From contig NZ_KB849801.1 of assembly GCF_000369065.1 (NCBI RefSeq), positions 178,637-242,636 of the forward strand: a stretch of DNA of 64,000 nt, written 5' to 3'. Below, piece by piece: positions 27,056 to 36,623 of the stretch (the first letter of the stretch is position 1; the number at the start of each line of letters is the position of its first letter). Both the position numbers and the translations under genes were made by a program. The notes below the pieces were generated by a model. The model was given only the letters and a program-made list of their open reading frames with translations, searched no databases and was not told the DNA's origin. The DNA comes from Acinetobacter haemolyticus CIP 64.3 = MTCC 9819. Its GTDB lineage: Bacteria; Pseudomonadota; Gammaproteobacteria; Pseudomonadales; Moraxellaceae.

Positions 27056-27913
27056 ATGTTTGTTAAAACGCTTGCCCCACAAGACAACTTTATTTTGCAA
27101 CTTGTCCCTGTTATGGCGCAGGCTAGTCAAATATTACTGGAAGAATATCAAAATTATTGTGCGGGTGGTGAGTTTAATATTCAGGAAAAAATAGATGATT
27201 CACCAGTGACACAAGCTGATTTAAAGGTAAATCGTTTTATAATCAAGAAACTTGCCGAACTAACGCCTGATTTGCCAGTATTATCAGAAGAAAGCGATTA
27301 CTCAGCACGTAAAGACTGGGAACGCTGTTGGATGCTTGATCCACTGGATGGGACAAAAGAGTTTATTCATGAACGTGATGAGTTTACGATCAATTTAAGT
27401 TTGATTGAAAACCATGAAACGACATTTGCTATTATTGCAGTGCCATGTGAACAAGTCATGTATATCGGCTATCGATCACAATTACCCTATAAGTATAGTT
27501 TTAGTAGACAAGAATGGTTTCAGTATCAGGTGGAATCACATTCATTAACGACACCCGTACAAATCGGTTTGAGTCACAATAGCAAAAACCCTAAATATAA
27601 AAATTTTATTGAACCGATTTTACTGCACCGAGAAGTTACGCGACGTGAAGCTGGCAGTGCCTATAAATTTTGTATGATGCTTGAAGGCGAGATTGATATA
27701 TATCCACGATTTCATCCAACCTCAGAATGGGATACCAGTTCAGGACAAGCATTTTTGGAAAGTATTGGAGGTGGTTTGATGACATTAGAAGGAAAACCAT
27801 TTCAATACAATCAGCGTGAAACAGTATTAAACAATGGCTTCATTGCATTTAGAGATCAAGACTATAAAACAATTGCTTATGATGCATTGCGCCTGTCAGG
27901 TATTTTAGATTGA
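27056..27913 (+). CDS. cysQ: 3'(2'),5'-bisphosphate nucleotidase CysQ
   Basis: 285 residues, inositol-monophosphatase fold. The metal and substrate motifs are visible: LSEES, then LDPLDGTKEFI, then WDTSSGQAFLESIGG. CysQ hydrolyses PAP (3'-phosphoadenosine 5'-phosphate), a toxic by-product of sulfate assimilation. It is about 40 residues longer than E. coli CysQ, mostly around residues 130-175. Confidence 0.88.
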   Translation: MFVKTLAPQDNFILQLVPVMAQASQILLEEYQNYCAGGEFNIQEKIDDSPVTQADLKVNRFIIKKLAELTPDLPVLSEESDYSARKDWERCWMLDPLDGTKEFIHERDEFTINLSLIENHETTFAIIAVPCEQVMYIGYRSQLPYKYSFSRQEWFQYQVESHSLTTPVQIGLSHNSKNPKYKNFIEPILLHREVTRREAGSAYKFCMMLEGEIDIYPRFHPTSEWDTSSGQAFLESIGGGLMTLEGKPFQYNQRETVLNNGFIAFRDQDYKTIAYDALRLSGILD

Positions 27914-27966
27914 GTGTTATGCTGCTCATGGTATAGTGAGTTAAGTTCTCATTTAAACGATTGAAT

Positions 27967-28701
27967 ATGGCCTTGCACTTATTACCCAAAAGCATGTTTG
28001 AAGCGATTGATTTACTTCCAGAAGCTTCGACGCCTGTAACGCTATTTACGCGTCATTCTTTGCGTGAATTGGTGAATGGGAAGGGTTTGGCTGGCTACGA
28101 TTTGCAATTGACTGAACAAGGGCGTGAACTTGCCTATGCTTGGGGGCAATATTTAATTAAGAATACGGATCGAGCGATTCAACATTGCATCTCAAGTCCT
28201 ATTCAACGATGCGTGGATACAGCTGCTTTGATGATCGAAGGGGCAGATGTAGTTCATAAGTTAGTAAATACGCATACGATAGAGATAGTTGAGCAGCGTT
28301 TATTAGTCGAACCAGGTAGTTTTGTGCTTGATATACAGCAAGCAGCTCCTTATTTTCGTAAACAAGGGGCATTAGGTTTTATCAATAGCTTTGTGAATAA
28401 CGCCTTGCCTGGCATGAAGCACCCAATCACAGGTGTTTTTGACGTGTTGGAGTTGCTATATCACACTCATCCTACACATCAGCATGGTTTAAGTTTAGCC
28501 GTCAGTCATGACACCATACTTGCAGCGATTATTGCAGTAATCTCAGGCAAGAATCAAATTGAGCAAGCGGATTGGCCAGATATGATGGAAGGTTTATTCG
28601 TGTGGTTTGAGGGGGAGGATTTCGCAAATAGCAAACTTAAATGGATTTGGCGTGGTCAGAGAGAAGAGTTGCTGATTAAGCATTTTCATGATCCTTCATA
28701 A
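27967..28701 (+). CDS. Histidine phosphatase family protein
   Basis: 244 residues from ATG 27967 (a TTG two codons upstream is in frame). The RHG-type motif appears as FTRHSLRE, with the second catalytic His region in LAVSHDTILAAII. This is the branch-2-like arrangement of the superfamily, so acid phosphatase-like activity is possible. It starts about 50 bp after cysQ and may be cotranscribed. No signal peptide is seen, so it should be cytosolic. Substrate unknown. Confidence 0.75.
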   Translation: MALHLLPKSMFEAIDLLPEASTPVTLFTRHSLRELVNGKGLAGYDLQLTEQGRELAYAWGQYLIKNTDRAIQHCISSPIQRCVDTAALMIEGADVVHKLVNTHTIEIVEQRLLVEPGSFVLDIQQAAPYFRKQGALGFINSFVNNALPGMKHPITGVFDVLELLYHTHPTHQHGLSLAVSHDTILAAIIAVISGKNQIEQADWPDMMEGLFVWFEGEDFANSKLKWIWRGQREELLIKHFHDPS

Positions 28702-28868
28702 TCAATAAAACTATCATTTTAGAAATTAGTTTTCCTTAGTTTTTATTAAATTTCCCCTGTGGTTTGTTTTAGGTTATATTGTTATAACTATATGATTTTT
28801 ATAAATTAACTAAATCACATAATTTGTTTTTAACGATAAGTTATCGTGTTTATATTTGGGGAAATGTG

Positions 28869-31559
28869 ATGCAATTACGCCTAAAGTATTTAGCTGTTTG
28901 TCTGCTGCCTGCTACTTTATTTGCCTGTGGTGGGGGTGGAGGGGACGCAGGTGACAAAAATAAAAGTGAAAATACCACCATACCTCCTGTTATAAATAAA
29001 TACCCTGAACCAACGAAAGATGTGGTCGATGATTCTATTATTGGGTTCTACGATTATGATAAATCTGAACAAACACGCGTATTAAGAAATGATTTAAATG
29101 GAGATTTCATGGCGATGGTGCAATTTGCACAAAGTCATGTGGTGAATCCAAAAAATAATGAAAAAGATTGGATGCCGAGACTTACAGCTGAAAAAGAAGC
29201 TCTTTTATTGGTTACACCTCTGGCTGATATGGGTGACATTCAAGCTTTACAAGCAGAGATTTATGATGGTCAGAAACGTTTAAGAACGATAGATTTAATT
29301 GAGCCGACACGAATTCCAGCATCAGATCAATCTAACGCCGATGGCCGCCCAAAGGTAAGCTATTCAAAACGAGCATGGAGTGCAGCATTAAACTGGGATG
29401 AAATTCGAGCAGGTTTAAACATCCGAATTATAGATCCTACGAATAATCGTGTTGGTGATTTGCCGGCAGAAAATATTGATTTTGCTGTACCTGGCGAATT
29501 GGTGCTTCATAACATTCGACTGGGATTGCTCACTGAGCCACCTAAATCAACAGGTCACTATATGTTATTAGAACCTGCAAAAGCGGGGACGGACTATTTT
29601 CAAACGATTCCAGCTGCACGTATGGTGGTCGCGAAGTATGATGATTTAAAGCTAGATAAAGTAATGGTTGCTAGTGGCATTATTTACGATGCAGCTAGCG
29701 ACACTACGGGTGACGTATATAGTGGTGATATGCGTGAAAATACAGCAAAATCTACTTTTGGTGTTGGTATTAATCTCGCTAACTGGGGGATTACCAGTGC
29801 ATCTATGGCAAGCCAAGAACAACCACAACTTACGCAAAGCGTTGTTGCTCACCATGCTCGTGGTAAATATAGCAATGGTGATGTCACACACGGTTTGAGT
29901 GGTGGAAACGGTATGCTGACTTTGATTGATTCGATTGGTAACGAATTTAGTCATGAAATTGGACATCACTATGGCTTGGGGCATTATCCGGGTTCTGTAG
30001 GAGACAATATGTTTTGGGCAGCGCATCATGCGGATAGTGGTTGGGGGTATATTGCTTTTCGAAATAAGATGCGTGGTAACTTAAATTGGACGTCGACTAA
30101 ATTATCTGATGGTAAAAATAGTGTACCTAACTTCTTGAATCAATATGCTTATGGTTGGGATGCAATGTCAGGTGGTGGTAGTGCAAGTAGTATCTCAAAA
30201 TATACGCACTATACTGGTTATAGTACCTATTCAAAGATTCAACCTGCTTTTGATCGTCATGTTTGGGATGAGTCCTCTCCAACAGGTTATAAAAAATGGA
30301 ATACGATAACTCGACAAATGGAAGTATCACAGCCCAAAGTGCCTTCTTCGAAAAATGTTTGGTATAACAGCACGGATGGGAACTATTTGAAACCACGGTT
30401 GTTTGGTGTTCCTGTTTATACGATCTTAGGGGGGTATGATCCGGTCAATCAGGTAGGATTGATTTATCCTGCGGCTAAAGGTAATTGGGGAAATGTATTT
30501 AACTTATCTCAAGTTGATACAAATGCTAAGTCGGCAAATTGTTGGCTTAATATTCAATTTCCTAAAAGTTCTCAGAATATAGCTTTAGCGCCACAGCGCG
30601 TAAATGCTGGAAGTAATGCAAATAAATTCCACATTAATCTTGCACAAGCTGATGCACCTCAAACTGTGAATTTGTATTGTAGAAAAGCAAATGAAGATGC
30701 AACACTACTATCAAGTATTACAATACCCGCATATGAGGTAGTATCAGATCCGTATGTGGAAATTGGCAAACAAGCTGGTTATTCGGCGCTTAGGGCAATT
30801 GAGTTACCACGGCTTGAACAGGCTTTGCTTGCCAATAAAGGTCGAGTGGTGATGACGCTTTCGGCTGAGTCAAAGTTATTGCTAGAAACCTATCAATCAT
30901 TTATAGGGCAATTGTCTGCTGACGCTCAGAAGGAAATGCTTCGTTATAATCAGCAGCAAGAAAAAATGTATCGCTTGAATCGCTGGATGAATGTTTATTC
31001 TTCAGATTTGCATAAGACTGAACCTGAGGCTGTACAGGCCTTCAATGCATTTGTTGAGAAACTTGGCTTAACCAATGATTTAGAACTCGGTTCTGCGACT
31101 CCATTGATGAATAGAACCCATTGCCTTAAAGCTGAGCAATTAGAAAGTGGCGTCTTAAATACTTATATAAGTGGTGCAGTTGGCTGTTCAGGGGATGATT
31201 CTGAAAAATGGATCTATGATGCCAATGGCAAAATTCATAATAAGAAATATATAGGCCAATGTTTAACTACTGGTGCGGGTAATGTTGTTAATTTATTGCC
31301 ATGCGGTAATTTAGCAAATCAGATTTGGACAGTTGATCCTGCTGCACAGGCCATCAAACAATCCAACCAATGTTTCGATTTGGAAGGTGGTTATTTGACC
31401 AATAATCGAGCACGTCTGATTCGCTATGCTTGTACGGGAGGTAGCAATCAAAAGTGGACGATTCCATTGGTCAACAATAGCTTAATACTTGCAGAGTTAA
31501 CTGCAAAAAATTTAGTGTTAGCGGAACCGTTGTTAAGAAAAGATGGATTAAAAAAATAG
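28869..31559 (+). CDS. M66 (StcE-like) zinc metalloprotease lipoprotein with ricin-type lectin tail
   Basis: 896 residues from ATG 28869, which has a GGGGAAA ribosome-binding site and places the signal sequence at the N-terminus. Earlier in-frame starts are not supported. The lipobox LFAC puts the lipidated cysteine at residue 20, followed by a glycine run. Residues about 50-330 resemble the N-terminal region of StcE-like M66 peptidases. The active site is HEIGHHYGLGH (His362, Glu363, His366, His372), as in StcE. Residues about 750-880 form a ricin-B-like lectin with three QxW-type repeats (SEKW, NQIW, NQKW). The family cleaves mucin-type O-glycoproteins. T2SS export to the surface is plausible but not shown. 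Confidence 0.85.
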   Translation: MQLRLKYLAVCLLPATLFACGGGGGDAGDKNKSENTTIPPVINKYPEPTKDVVDDSIIGFYDYDKSEQTRVLRNDLNGDFMAMVQFAQSHVVNPKNNEKDWMPRLTAEKEALLLVTPLADMGDIQALQAEIYDGQKRLRTIDLIEPTRIPASDQSNADGRPKVSYSKRAWSAALNWDEIRAGLNIRIIDPTNNRVGDLPAENIDFAVPGELVLHNIRLGLLTEPPKSTGHYMLLEPAKAGTDYFQTIPAARMVVAKYDDLKLDKVMVASGIIYDAASDTTGDVYSGDMRENTAKSTFGVGINLANWGITSASMASQEQPQLTQSVVAHHARGKYSNGDVTHGLSGGNGMLTLIDSIGNEFSHEIGHHYGLGHYPGSVGDNMFWAAHHADSGWGYIAFRNKMRGNLNWTSTKLSDGKNSVPNFLNQYAYGWDAMSGGGSASSISKYTHYTGYSTYSKIQPAFDRHVWDESSPTGYKKWNTITRQMEVSQPKVPSSKNVWYNSTDGNYLKPRLFGVPVYTILGGYDPVNQVGLIYPAAKGNWGNVFNLSQVDTNAKSANCWLNIQFPKSSQNIALAPQRVNAGSNANKFHINLAQADAPQTVNLYCRKANEDATLLSSITIPAYEVVSDPYVEIGKQAGYSALRAIELPRLEQALLANKGRVVMTLSAESKLLLETYQSFIGQLSADAQKEMLRYNQQQEKMYRLNRWMNVYSSDLHKTEPEAVQAFNAFVEKLGLTNDLELGSATPLMNRTHCLKAEQLESGVLNTYISGAVGCSGDDSEKWIYDANGKIHNKKYIGQCLTTGAGNVVNLLPCGNLANQIWTVDPAAQAIKQSNQCFDLEGGYLTNNRARLIRYACTGGSNQKWTIPLVNNSLILAELTAKNLVLAEPLLRKDGLKK

Positions 31560-31722
31560 AAGTTTTTTATCCATCTTTGGATGAATCATAGTTGCAAGCA
31601 GGGTCTATTTAAGTGTGAATAGACTCTGCTTATAAAATTAAAAAATTACTTTTAAAAAAACAAAAAATTCGTCATTATGTATCAATAAAAAAGATAAATT
31701 AGACACATAACTGGATAAAAAC

Positions 31723-32997
31723 ATGTCATCAAACACGATTTATTTGTGGGAACCTGAAATATTTACGGGTAAAGTTCCTGCAGAAGATGATTCTTATCAA
31801 GTGGCATTTGAATTGCATCAACAATATTGCCATACGCCGAGTCATGGCAGAACATTGCTCAGATGGTTGGATTATGTTGCTGATAAGATTAGTGATCCCC
31901 AATATCAATGTTTTTTTTCAGTACAAGTTCAACAATGGTTGGATCATGTTCAGCAACAATTTTCCGAGAACTTATGTGCGATTATGCCGATCGATGGGTT
32001 TATGTTGGATACTACTCAAAACGATGCGATATATCGTGTTTTTTATGAGGCAGTACATGAAACTGGTGTAGGGTTTTATGAGCCTAATTTTAATATTTGG
32101 GCAATTGGTGAATTGCAGTCACCTGAAAATGCTGTAGAGCATATGCTACAACCTTATTTGTTAGAACCATTAGATGTGCAAAGTCTAAAACTTGAACAAA
32201 CAGAGTCAGTTGCAGCTTGGCAAATGCCTGATTTTCAAATCCCCCATAATATGGCTGCTGCTGAACAATTCATGTGTCAGTGGTTTGAGCAGCAGACATA
32301 CACTAAAGATCTAAAACTCGATGTTTTTAATATCGCGCATGATTACATTTCTAATTGGGGTAATATTGGGCGACCTGAATTAGCATTGGATACAGGGTAT
32401 CGTTGTTTTTTATTAACACAAAAACAGATTGGTGTTTTTTATCAATTAAAAATGGTGCTTAGAAAGCTAACGGTCAGTCCAATGCTATCGTTTGCTATGG
32501 ATTTTACAGATCGTTTTATTTCGCAGTATTTGCAGGAACAGTTATCTGAACGCTTGATCTTTCGTTTACGCTCTATGGATATTTATCATTATTCAGAAGA
32601 TAAAGGGCGCTCAGATTTATGTTTTTCTTTGATTGGACGTTGGGATACTGTTTCGGATATTCAGGATTTTCTTAAAAATTTAGATGCGTATATTAATTTT
32701 ATTTTTTTCCATTTGGGCCAAGGTAAGTTAGATGCATTACAGGCTTGGGCATATGGTGATATGCCTGCTGGTTTGATGATTGATATGGATTTTCGTTTTG
32801 AGCTAATGATGTTTGCATTGAGCTTGGATGAGGAATATCTAATTGAACGTTATGAAGAATACAGGGAACAATTTACACGAAGTAATGCGCGCGCGCATGA
32901 TCTAGGTCTATTGGAAGAGAGTTATAGTTTTTGTCAAAAGTTAATGAAAATTGTAGAAAGTGAGGGGACTGCTTTAAAACCTTATGTTCGAGGATAA
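31723..32997 (+). CDS. Hypothetical protein, 424 residues
   Basis: No family recognised. It is a soluble, acidic protein rich in aromatic residues, with no signal peptide or membrane segment. It is predicted mostly helical (QLHQQYCH, FEQQTYTKDL and similar segments) and contains several Asp/Glu-Tyr patches. It follows the M66 protease by 163 bp on the same strand but could have its own promoter. A shared terminator with rpsT ends it. Confidence 0.7.
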   Translation: MSSNTIYLWEPEIFTGKVPAEDDSYQVAFELHQQYCHTPSHGRTLLRWLDYVADKISDPQYQCFFSVQVQQWLDHVQQQFSENLCAIMPIDGFMLDTTQNDAIYRVFYEAVHETGVGFYEPNFNIWAIGELQSPENAVEHMLQPYLLEPLDVQSLKLEQTESVAAWQMPDFQIPHNMAAAEQFMCQWFEQQTYTKDLKLDVFNIAHDYISNWGNIGRPELALDTGYRCFLLTQKQIGVFYQLKMVLRKLTVSPMLSFAMDFTDRFISQYLQEQLSERLIFRLRSMDIYHYSEDKGRSDLCFSLIGRWDTVSDIQDFLKNLDAYINFIFFHLGQGKLDALQAWAYGDMPAGLMIDMDFRFELMMFALSLDEEYLIERYEEYREQFTRSNARAHDLGLLEESYSFCQKLMKIVESEGTALKPYVRG

Positions 32998-33050
32998 TAA
33001 ATTTAAGCTTAGGCACTTAATCAGCTATTTTTACTAAAATTAAAGCAATA

Positions 33051-33078
33051 AAAAAGTCCGATAATTCGGACTTTTTTA
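33051..33078. terminator. Bidirectional terminator between the orphan gene and rpsT
   Basis: AAAAAGTCCGA, TAA loop, TTCGGACTTTTTT. The hairpin has A and T tracts on both sides, between convergent genes. Confidence 0.9.
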
Positions 33079-33089
33079 TATGCAGCAAA

Positions 33090-33356
33090 TTAGTTAGCTA
33101 ATGCTTTAATTTGAGCATTTAAGCGGCTCTTGTGACGAGCAGCTTTGTTTTTGTGGATGATGCCTTTATCAGCCATACGGTCGATTACAGGAACAGCTGT
33201 TTTATAAGCTTCTGAAGCAACAGCATAATCACCAGCAGCGATCGCGTTTACTGTACGCTTGATGTAAGTACGAACCATAGAACGCAAGCTTGCGTTGTGT
33301 TTACGTGCTTTAACGTTTTGACGAGCACGTTTTTTAGCTTGAGCAGAGTTTGCCAC
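33090..33356 (-). CDS. rpsT: 30S ribosomal protein S20
   Basis: 88 residues, highly basic and helical ([20 protein letters not shown]), the typical S20 N-terminus. It binds 16S rRNA in the small subunit. It is monocistronic and ends at a strong terminator. Confidence 0.97.
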   Translation of the reverse strand: MANSAQAKKRARQNVKARKHNASLRSMVRTYIKRTVNAIAAGDYAVASEAYKTAVPVIDRMADKGIIHKNKAARHKSRLNAQIKALAN

Positions 33357-33569
33357 TCGTGCACTCCTTGAAAATAAGTTGGTCTGGGCGGGCTGAAGTT
33401 AAAACCAATACAATATTAGCAACATTCACCAGCCCGTAAACAAGTGCCATATTTTGAGGAAACTATGCCGTGAAGTCAAGTCTTGTCATGTTTTTAAGTG
33501 CATTTAACAGGTGATAATCTTAAAAGAAAACGTTACATTAATCTCAATGATCAATCGGAAGAACTATAA

Positions 33570-34235
33570 ATGAGCAAAGCAGATAAAAAAGCAATTGTTA
33601 TTGGCGCAACTGGCTTGGTTGGTCAGGCATTGGTCAGTGAGTTGCAGCAGTCAGATAGTTTTGAAACTATAACGGTTGTTGTAAGGAAAAAATTAGATAC
33701 ATTAGATAGTTATAATAAAGTTAATCAACTAGTGATTGAAGATTTTCTGTTGTTGAATGATGAAGATGTGAATACATATACGCACGCATTTGGTTGTTTG
33801 GGGAGCACGATCAAAAAGGCAGGATCTAAAGAGGCTTTTTATGCAATTGACTATGAGATCAATGCGCATTTTGCAGATTTAATTCAAGATAAAAATATTC
33901 ATTTTTTGATTGTAAGTGCCTTAGGTGCGAACGCAAATTCACCTGTTTTTTATAATAAAGTCAAAGGTGAATTGGAGGATTATTTAAAAAGTCTGTCAAT
34001 TTTTAAGCTTTCGATATTTCAACCTTCACTTTTGATTGGAAAACGTAGTGATGTACGATTGTTAGAAGATATGGCGCAGACAGCCTTTAAATTGATCGAA
34101 AAAAAATGGACGAAGCCGTTTAAATTTAAGCCTGTCACAGCCGAACAATTGGCGCATACTATGGTGGTTGCAGCACAAACACAGTCCGCTGCATTTAAAC
34201 TGTATGATAATTTAGCGATACAACAAACCCAATAA
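33570..34235 (+). CDS. NAD(P)-binding protein, TIP30/HTATIP2-like
   Basis: 221 residues. The Rossmann dinucleotide-binding motif IVIGATGLVGQAL is at residues 9-21. The atypical-SDR signatures FGCLGSTIKKAGS and FYNKVKGELEDYL follow. YxxxK is present as YNKVK. Members of this group are small NADPH-binding proteins of unclear substrate. It stands 12 bp upstream of rraA and is probably cotranscribed with rraA and the GST-like gene. Confidence 0.75.
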   Translation: MSKADKKAIVIGATGLVGQALVSELQQSDSFETITVVVRKKLDTLDSYNKVNQLVIEDFLLLNDEDVNTYTHAFGCLGSTIKKAGSKEAFYAIDYEINAHFADLIQDKNIHFLIVSALGANANSPVFYNKVKGELEDYLKSLSIFKLSIFQPSLLIGKRSDVRLLEDMAQTAFKLIEKKWTKPFKFKPVTAEQLAHTMVVAAQTQSAAFKLYDNLAIQQTQ

Positions 34236-34247
34236 TGGAGAGCTTAA

Positions 34248-34760
34248 ATGACAACTGTACCTTTTGTAACGTGCGATTTGTTAGATGATAATCCTGAAAA
34301 GAACTTACAAGTGGTGATTCCTTCTTTAGATGGTAAATTCTTTAAAAGTTATGGAGCACGTAAAAGTTTTGGTGGTGAAGTTGTTACGGTTAAATGCTTT
34401 GAAGATAACTCAAGAGTGAAAGAGCTATTGGCAACAGAGGGTACTGGTAAAGTGCTCGTTGTAGATGGAGGAGCTTCAATGCGTTGTGCGTTGATGGGAG
34501 ATATGATCGCTGAGTCTGCCGTAAAGAATAAGTGGAATGGTGTGGTGATTTATGGTTGCGTGCGCGATGTAGATGCACTCGCAGAACTTGATTTGGGTGT
34601 TCATGCATTGGCAGCAATCCCTCAAAAAAGTAATCGTAAAGGCATTGGTGAGGTTGACAGTTCGCTGTATTTTGGTGGTGTAACAATCAATTCTGGTGAT
34701 TATATCTATGCAGATAACAATGGAATTGTGATTGCCAAAGAAAAATTAGTCGACTGCTAA
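34248..34760 (+). CDS. rraA: RraA-family protein (RNase E activity regulator)
   Basis: 170 residues. The RraA core motifs KVLVVDGGASMRCALMGDM and GVVIYGCVRDVDALAELDLG are present. RraA binds RNase E in E. coli and dampens RNA degradation. Close homologues have metal-dependent 4-hydroxy-4-methyl-2-oxoglutarate aldolase activity, so either role is possible. It is the middle gene of a three-gene set, 12-13 bp from each neighbour. Confidence 0.85.
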   Translation: MTTVPFVTCDLLDDNPEKNLQVVIPSLDGKFFKSYGARKSFGGEVVTVKCFEDNSRVKELLATEGTGKVLVVDGGASMRCALMGDMIAESAVKNKWNGVVIYGCVRDVDALAELDLGVHALAAIPQKSNRKGIGEVDSSLYFGGVTINSGDYIYADNNGIVIAKEKLVDC

Positions 34761-34772
34761 AAGGATAAAAGT

Positions 34773-35561
34773 ATGCTTAAAATGGTGAGCCATCAATTTA
34801 AAGTTTTACAATCAGTAGCTGCAACACTTATCGAAGGTGGGCGTGGTGTGTCAGGAACACCATTTCCCCAACAGCCTGAAAAACCAATCAAGCTATATGA
34901 ATTTGAAGGTTCGCCATTTTGCAGACGTGTACGTGAAGTGATTACACTCTTAAATTTAGATGTTGAAATTTATCCGTGTCCAAAAGGTGGTGAAAAATAC
35001 CGCCAAATCGTAAAACAAAAAGGTGGGAAAAAGCAGTTTCCATTTTTAATTGATGAAAATACGGGTGATCAGTTATACGAATCACAAGACATTATTCATC
35101 ATTTATTTAAGCATTATGGAAAAACGGGGCAAACTCCAAAAAAATATAGTAGCTATCCTAAATTACCGTATGTTTCGACTTTGGCTACTGTTGCAAATGC
35201 AGCTCGTGGTGTTTGGATTAATAAGAAAATTACTCATCGTCCAGCGCCAGAACAGCTTTTAGAGCTGTGGAGCTTTGAGGCGAGTCCATATACACGTTTG
35301 GTTCGTGAAGTATTGTGTGAATTAGAATTGCCTTATGTTTTACATAATGTACCGAAAGAGCGCTGGCAAGATATGGGACCTGCGGTTTTGCGGTTAAAAC
35401 CAGGAAAATATATTCCATTGCCAAATGGTAAGCGTGAAAAGACTGTTGAAATCATGGGGCGTGATATTCAGGTTCCATATTTGGTTGATCCGAACACGGG
35501 TGTGAAAATGTTTGAATCAGCTAAAATTGTTGAATATCTAAAGAAACAGTACGGACAATAA
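34773..35561 (+). CDS. Tandem GST N-terminal (thioredoxin-fold) domain protein
   Basis: 262 residues containing two GST-N/glutaredoxin-like modules: about 40-115 (EFEGSPFCRRVREVITLL, with QFPFLIDENTG) and about 165-260 (SFEASPYTRLVREVLCELEL, with VPYLVDPNTG). The first keeps a single active-site-like cysteine (SPFCRR). The second has SPYTRL. There is no helical GST C-terminal domain. Function unknown, probably glutathione-dependent redox chemistry. A strong terminator follows at once. Confidence 0.8.
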   Translation: MLKMVSHQFKVLQSVAATLIEGGRGVSGTPFPQQPEKPIKLYEFEGSPFCRRVREVITLLNLDVEIYPCPKGGEKYRQIVKQKGGKKQFPFLIDENTGDQLYESQDIIHHLFKHYGKTGQTPKKYSSYPKLPYVSTLATVANAARGVWINKKITHRPAPEQLLELWSFEASPYTRLVREVLCELELPYVLHNVPKERWQDMGPAVLRLKPGKYIPLPNGKREKTVEIMGRDIQVPYLVDPNTGVKMFESAKIVEYLKKQYGQ

Positions 35562-35567
35562 GCTTTG

Positions 35568-35597
35568 AAAAAGCACCTTTAAGAAGGTGCTTTTTTG
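35568..35597 (+). terminator. Terminator after the tandem GST gene
   Basis: AAAAAGCACCTT, TAAG loop, AAGGTGCTTTTTT, about 6 bp after the stop codon. Confidence 0.9.
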
Positions 35598-35671
35598 TAT
35601 CATTTGGTTGTTGCATTCATGATTGTTTTGCAGCTTAAATACTTTAGTAAATATTGTGATGTGAACAACTC

Positions 35672-36025
35672 ATGTTAAGTCAGTTATCTAGTTTATTCAA
35701 AAGCTCAAAAGAAACACCAGAACAATTGTTTTTGAAAGAGCATGCTTTAGCCTTTGATACGGAACATGGCACTATATTAAATGGTGTAAAACTGAATGAA
35801 TTGGGTTTTCGCCTTGAGTATTTTTCAAATCGAAAATTAGATCACTTTGATGATTTGGCAAAGTTGTTTGAAATCAGTCCACAGATAAATGAAAAAATTG
35901 ATTTAGAAATTCATTCGCAATGTTTTGTTGAACGCTTGGGGAATACAGAAGAAAATCTCAAAGAGTTGAAACAAATGATCAAAATTTTGAATGATTATTA
36001 CGTGAAGTTTAAAAGAGCTAAATAA
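35672..36025 (+). CDS. Hypothetical protein, 117 residues
   Basis: Family not recognised. Small, soluble and charged, probably helical at both ends (ENLKELKQMIKILNDYYVKF). No signal peptide. It lies tail-to-tail with the IS66-disrupted membrane-protein gene: its stop at 36025 is one base from the end of that gene at 36027. Confidence 0.55.
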   Translation: MLSQLSSLFKSSKETPEQLFLKEHALAFDTEHGTILNGVKLNELGFRLEYFSNRKLDHFDDLAKLFEISPQINEKIDLEIHSQCFVERLGNTEENLKELKQMIKILNDYYVKFKRAK

Positions 36026-36239
36026 CCTAAGAATGAATTTTATTAGCTAGATGTAAAGCAGAAACAAAGAAACTTACTCCCCAAAGACAAATAGCCAAAA
36101 ATATAATAATAGATAAATGTTGTTCTTCACCAGCTAAGAAATGGAGTAGAACAGTAAGCATCCGGCTAACACAGCCTTACCAAGCGATCCTATAAGCCTT
36201 AATTTAGTTCCCACCTAAAAACAAGTGGGGACTTAATCC

Positions 36240-36623
36240 ATGAACATGGATATATATTCAGCAACACCTCCTGTTGCTAAAAAACGCCGAAAATACAGCA
36301 AAGAATTCAAACTCAGTATTGTCAATGCCTGCAAAAATCCTAATACCTCGATCGCTTCGGTCGCACTGCAACATAGTATTAATGCCAACCTTGTCAGTCG
36401 TTGGATCAGGATCTTCAGCCATCATGAGGGTGCCGTGCAGGATCCTACTCATGTGAATCCAGCATTTATTGCTTTGCCTTACACTGCTGCAATCAGCCAA
36501 CCTATTGATGAGAGGATCACGTTGTGTATCACCGTGCCTCATACGAATAATGATATTCAGCTAAAATGGCAGACATCAGAAATACCTGCCTTGGCAGAAT
36601 TACTCAAGGCACTTGCAACATGA
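36240..36623 (+). CDS. tnpA: IS66 accessory protein TnpA
   Basis: 127 residues. A helix-turn-helix (YSKEFKLSIVNACKNPNTS, then HSINANLVSRWIR) is followed by a variable tail, as in the IS66 first-frame proteins. The TGA stop overlaps the tnpB start (ATGA), so translation is coupled. Confidence 0.92.
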   Translation: MNMDIYSATPPVAKKRRKYSKEFKLSIVNACKNPNTSIASVALQHSINANLVSRWIRIFSHHEGAVQDPTHVNPAFIALPYTAAISQPIDERITLCITVPHTNNDIQLKWQTSEIPALAELLKALAT

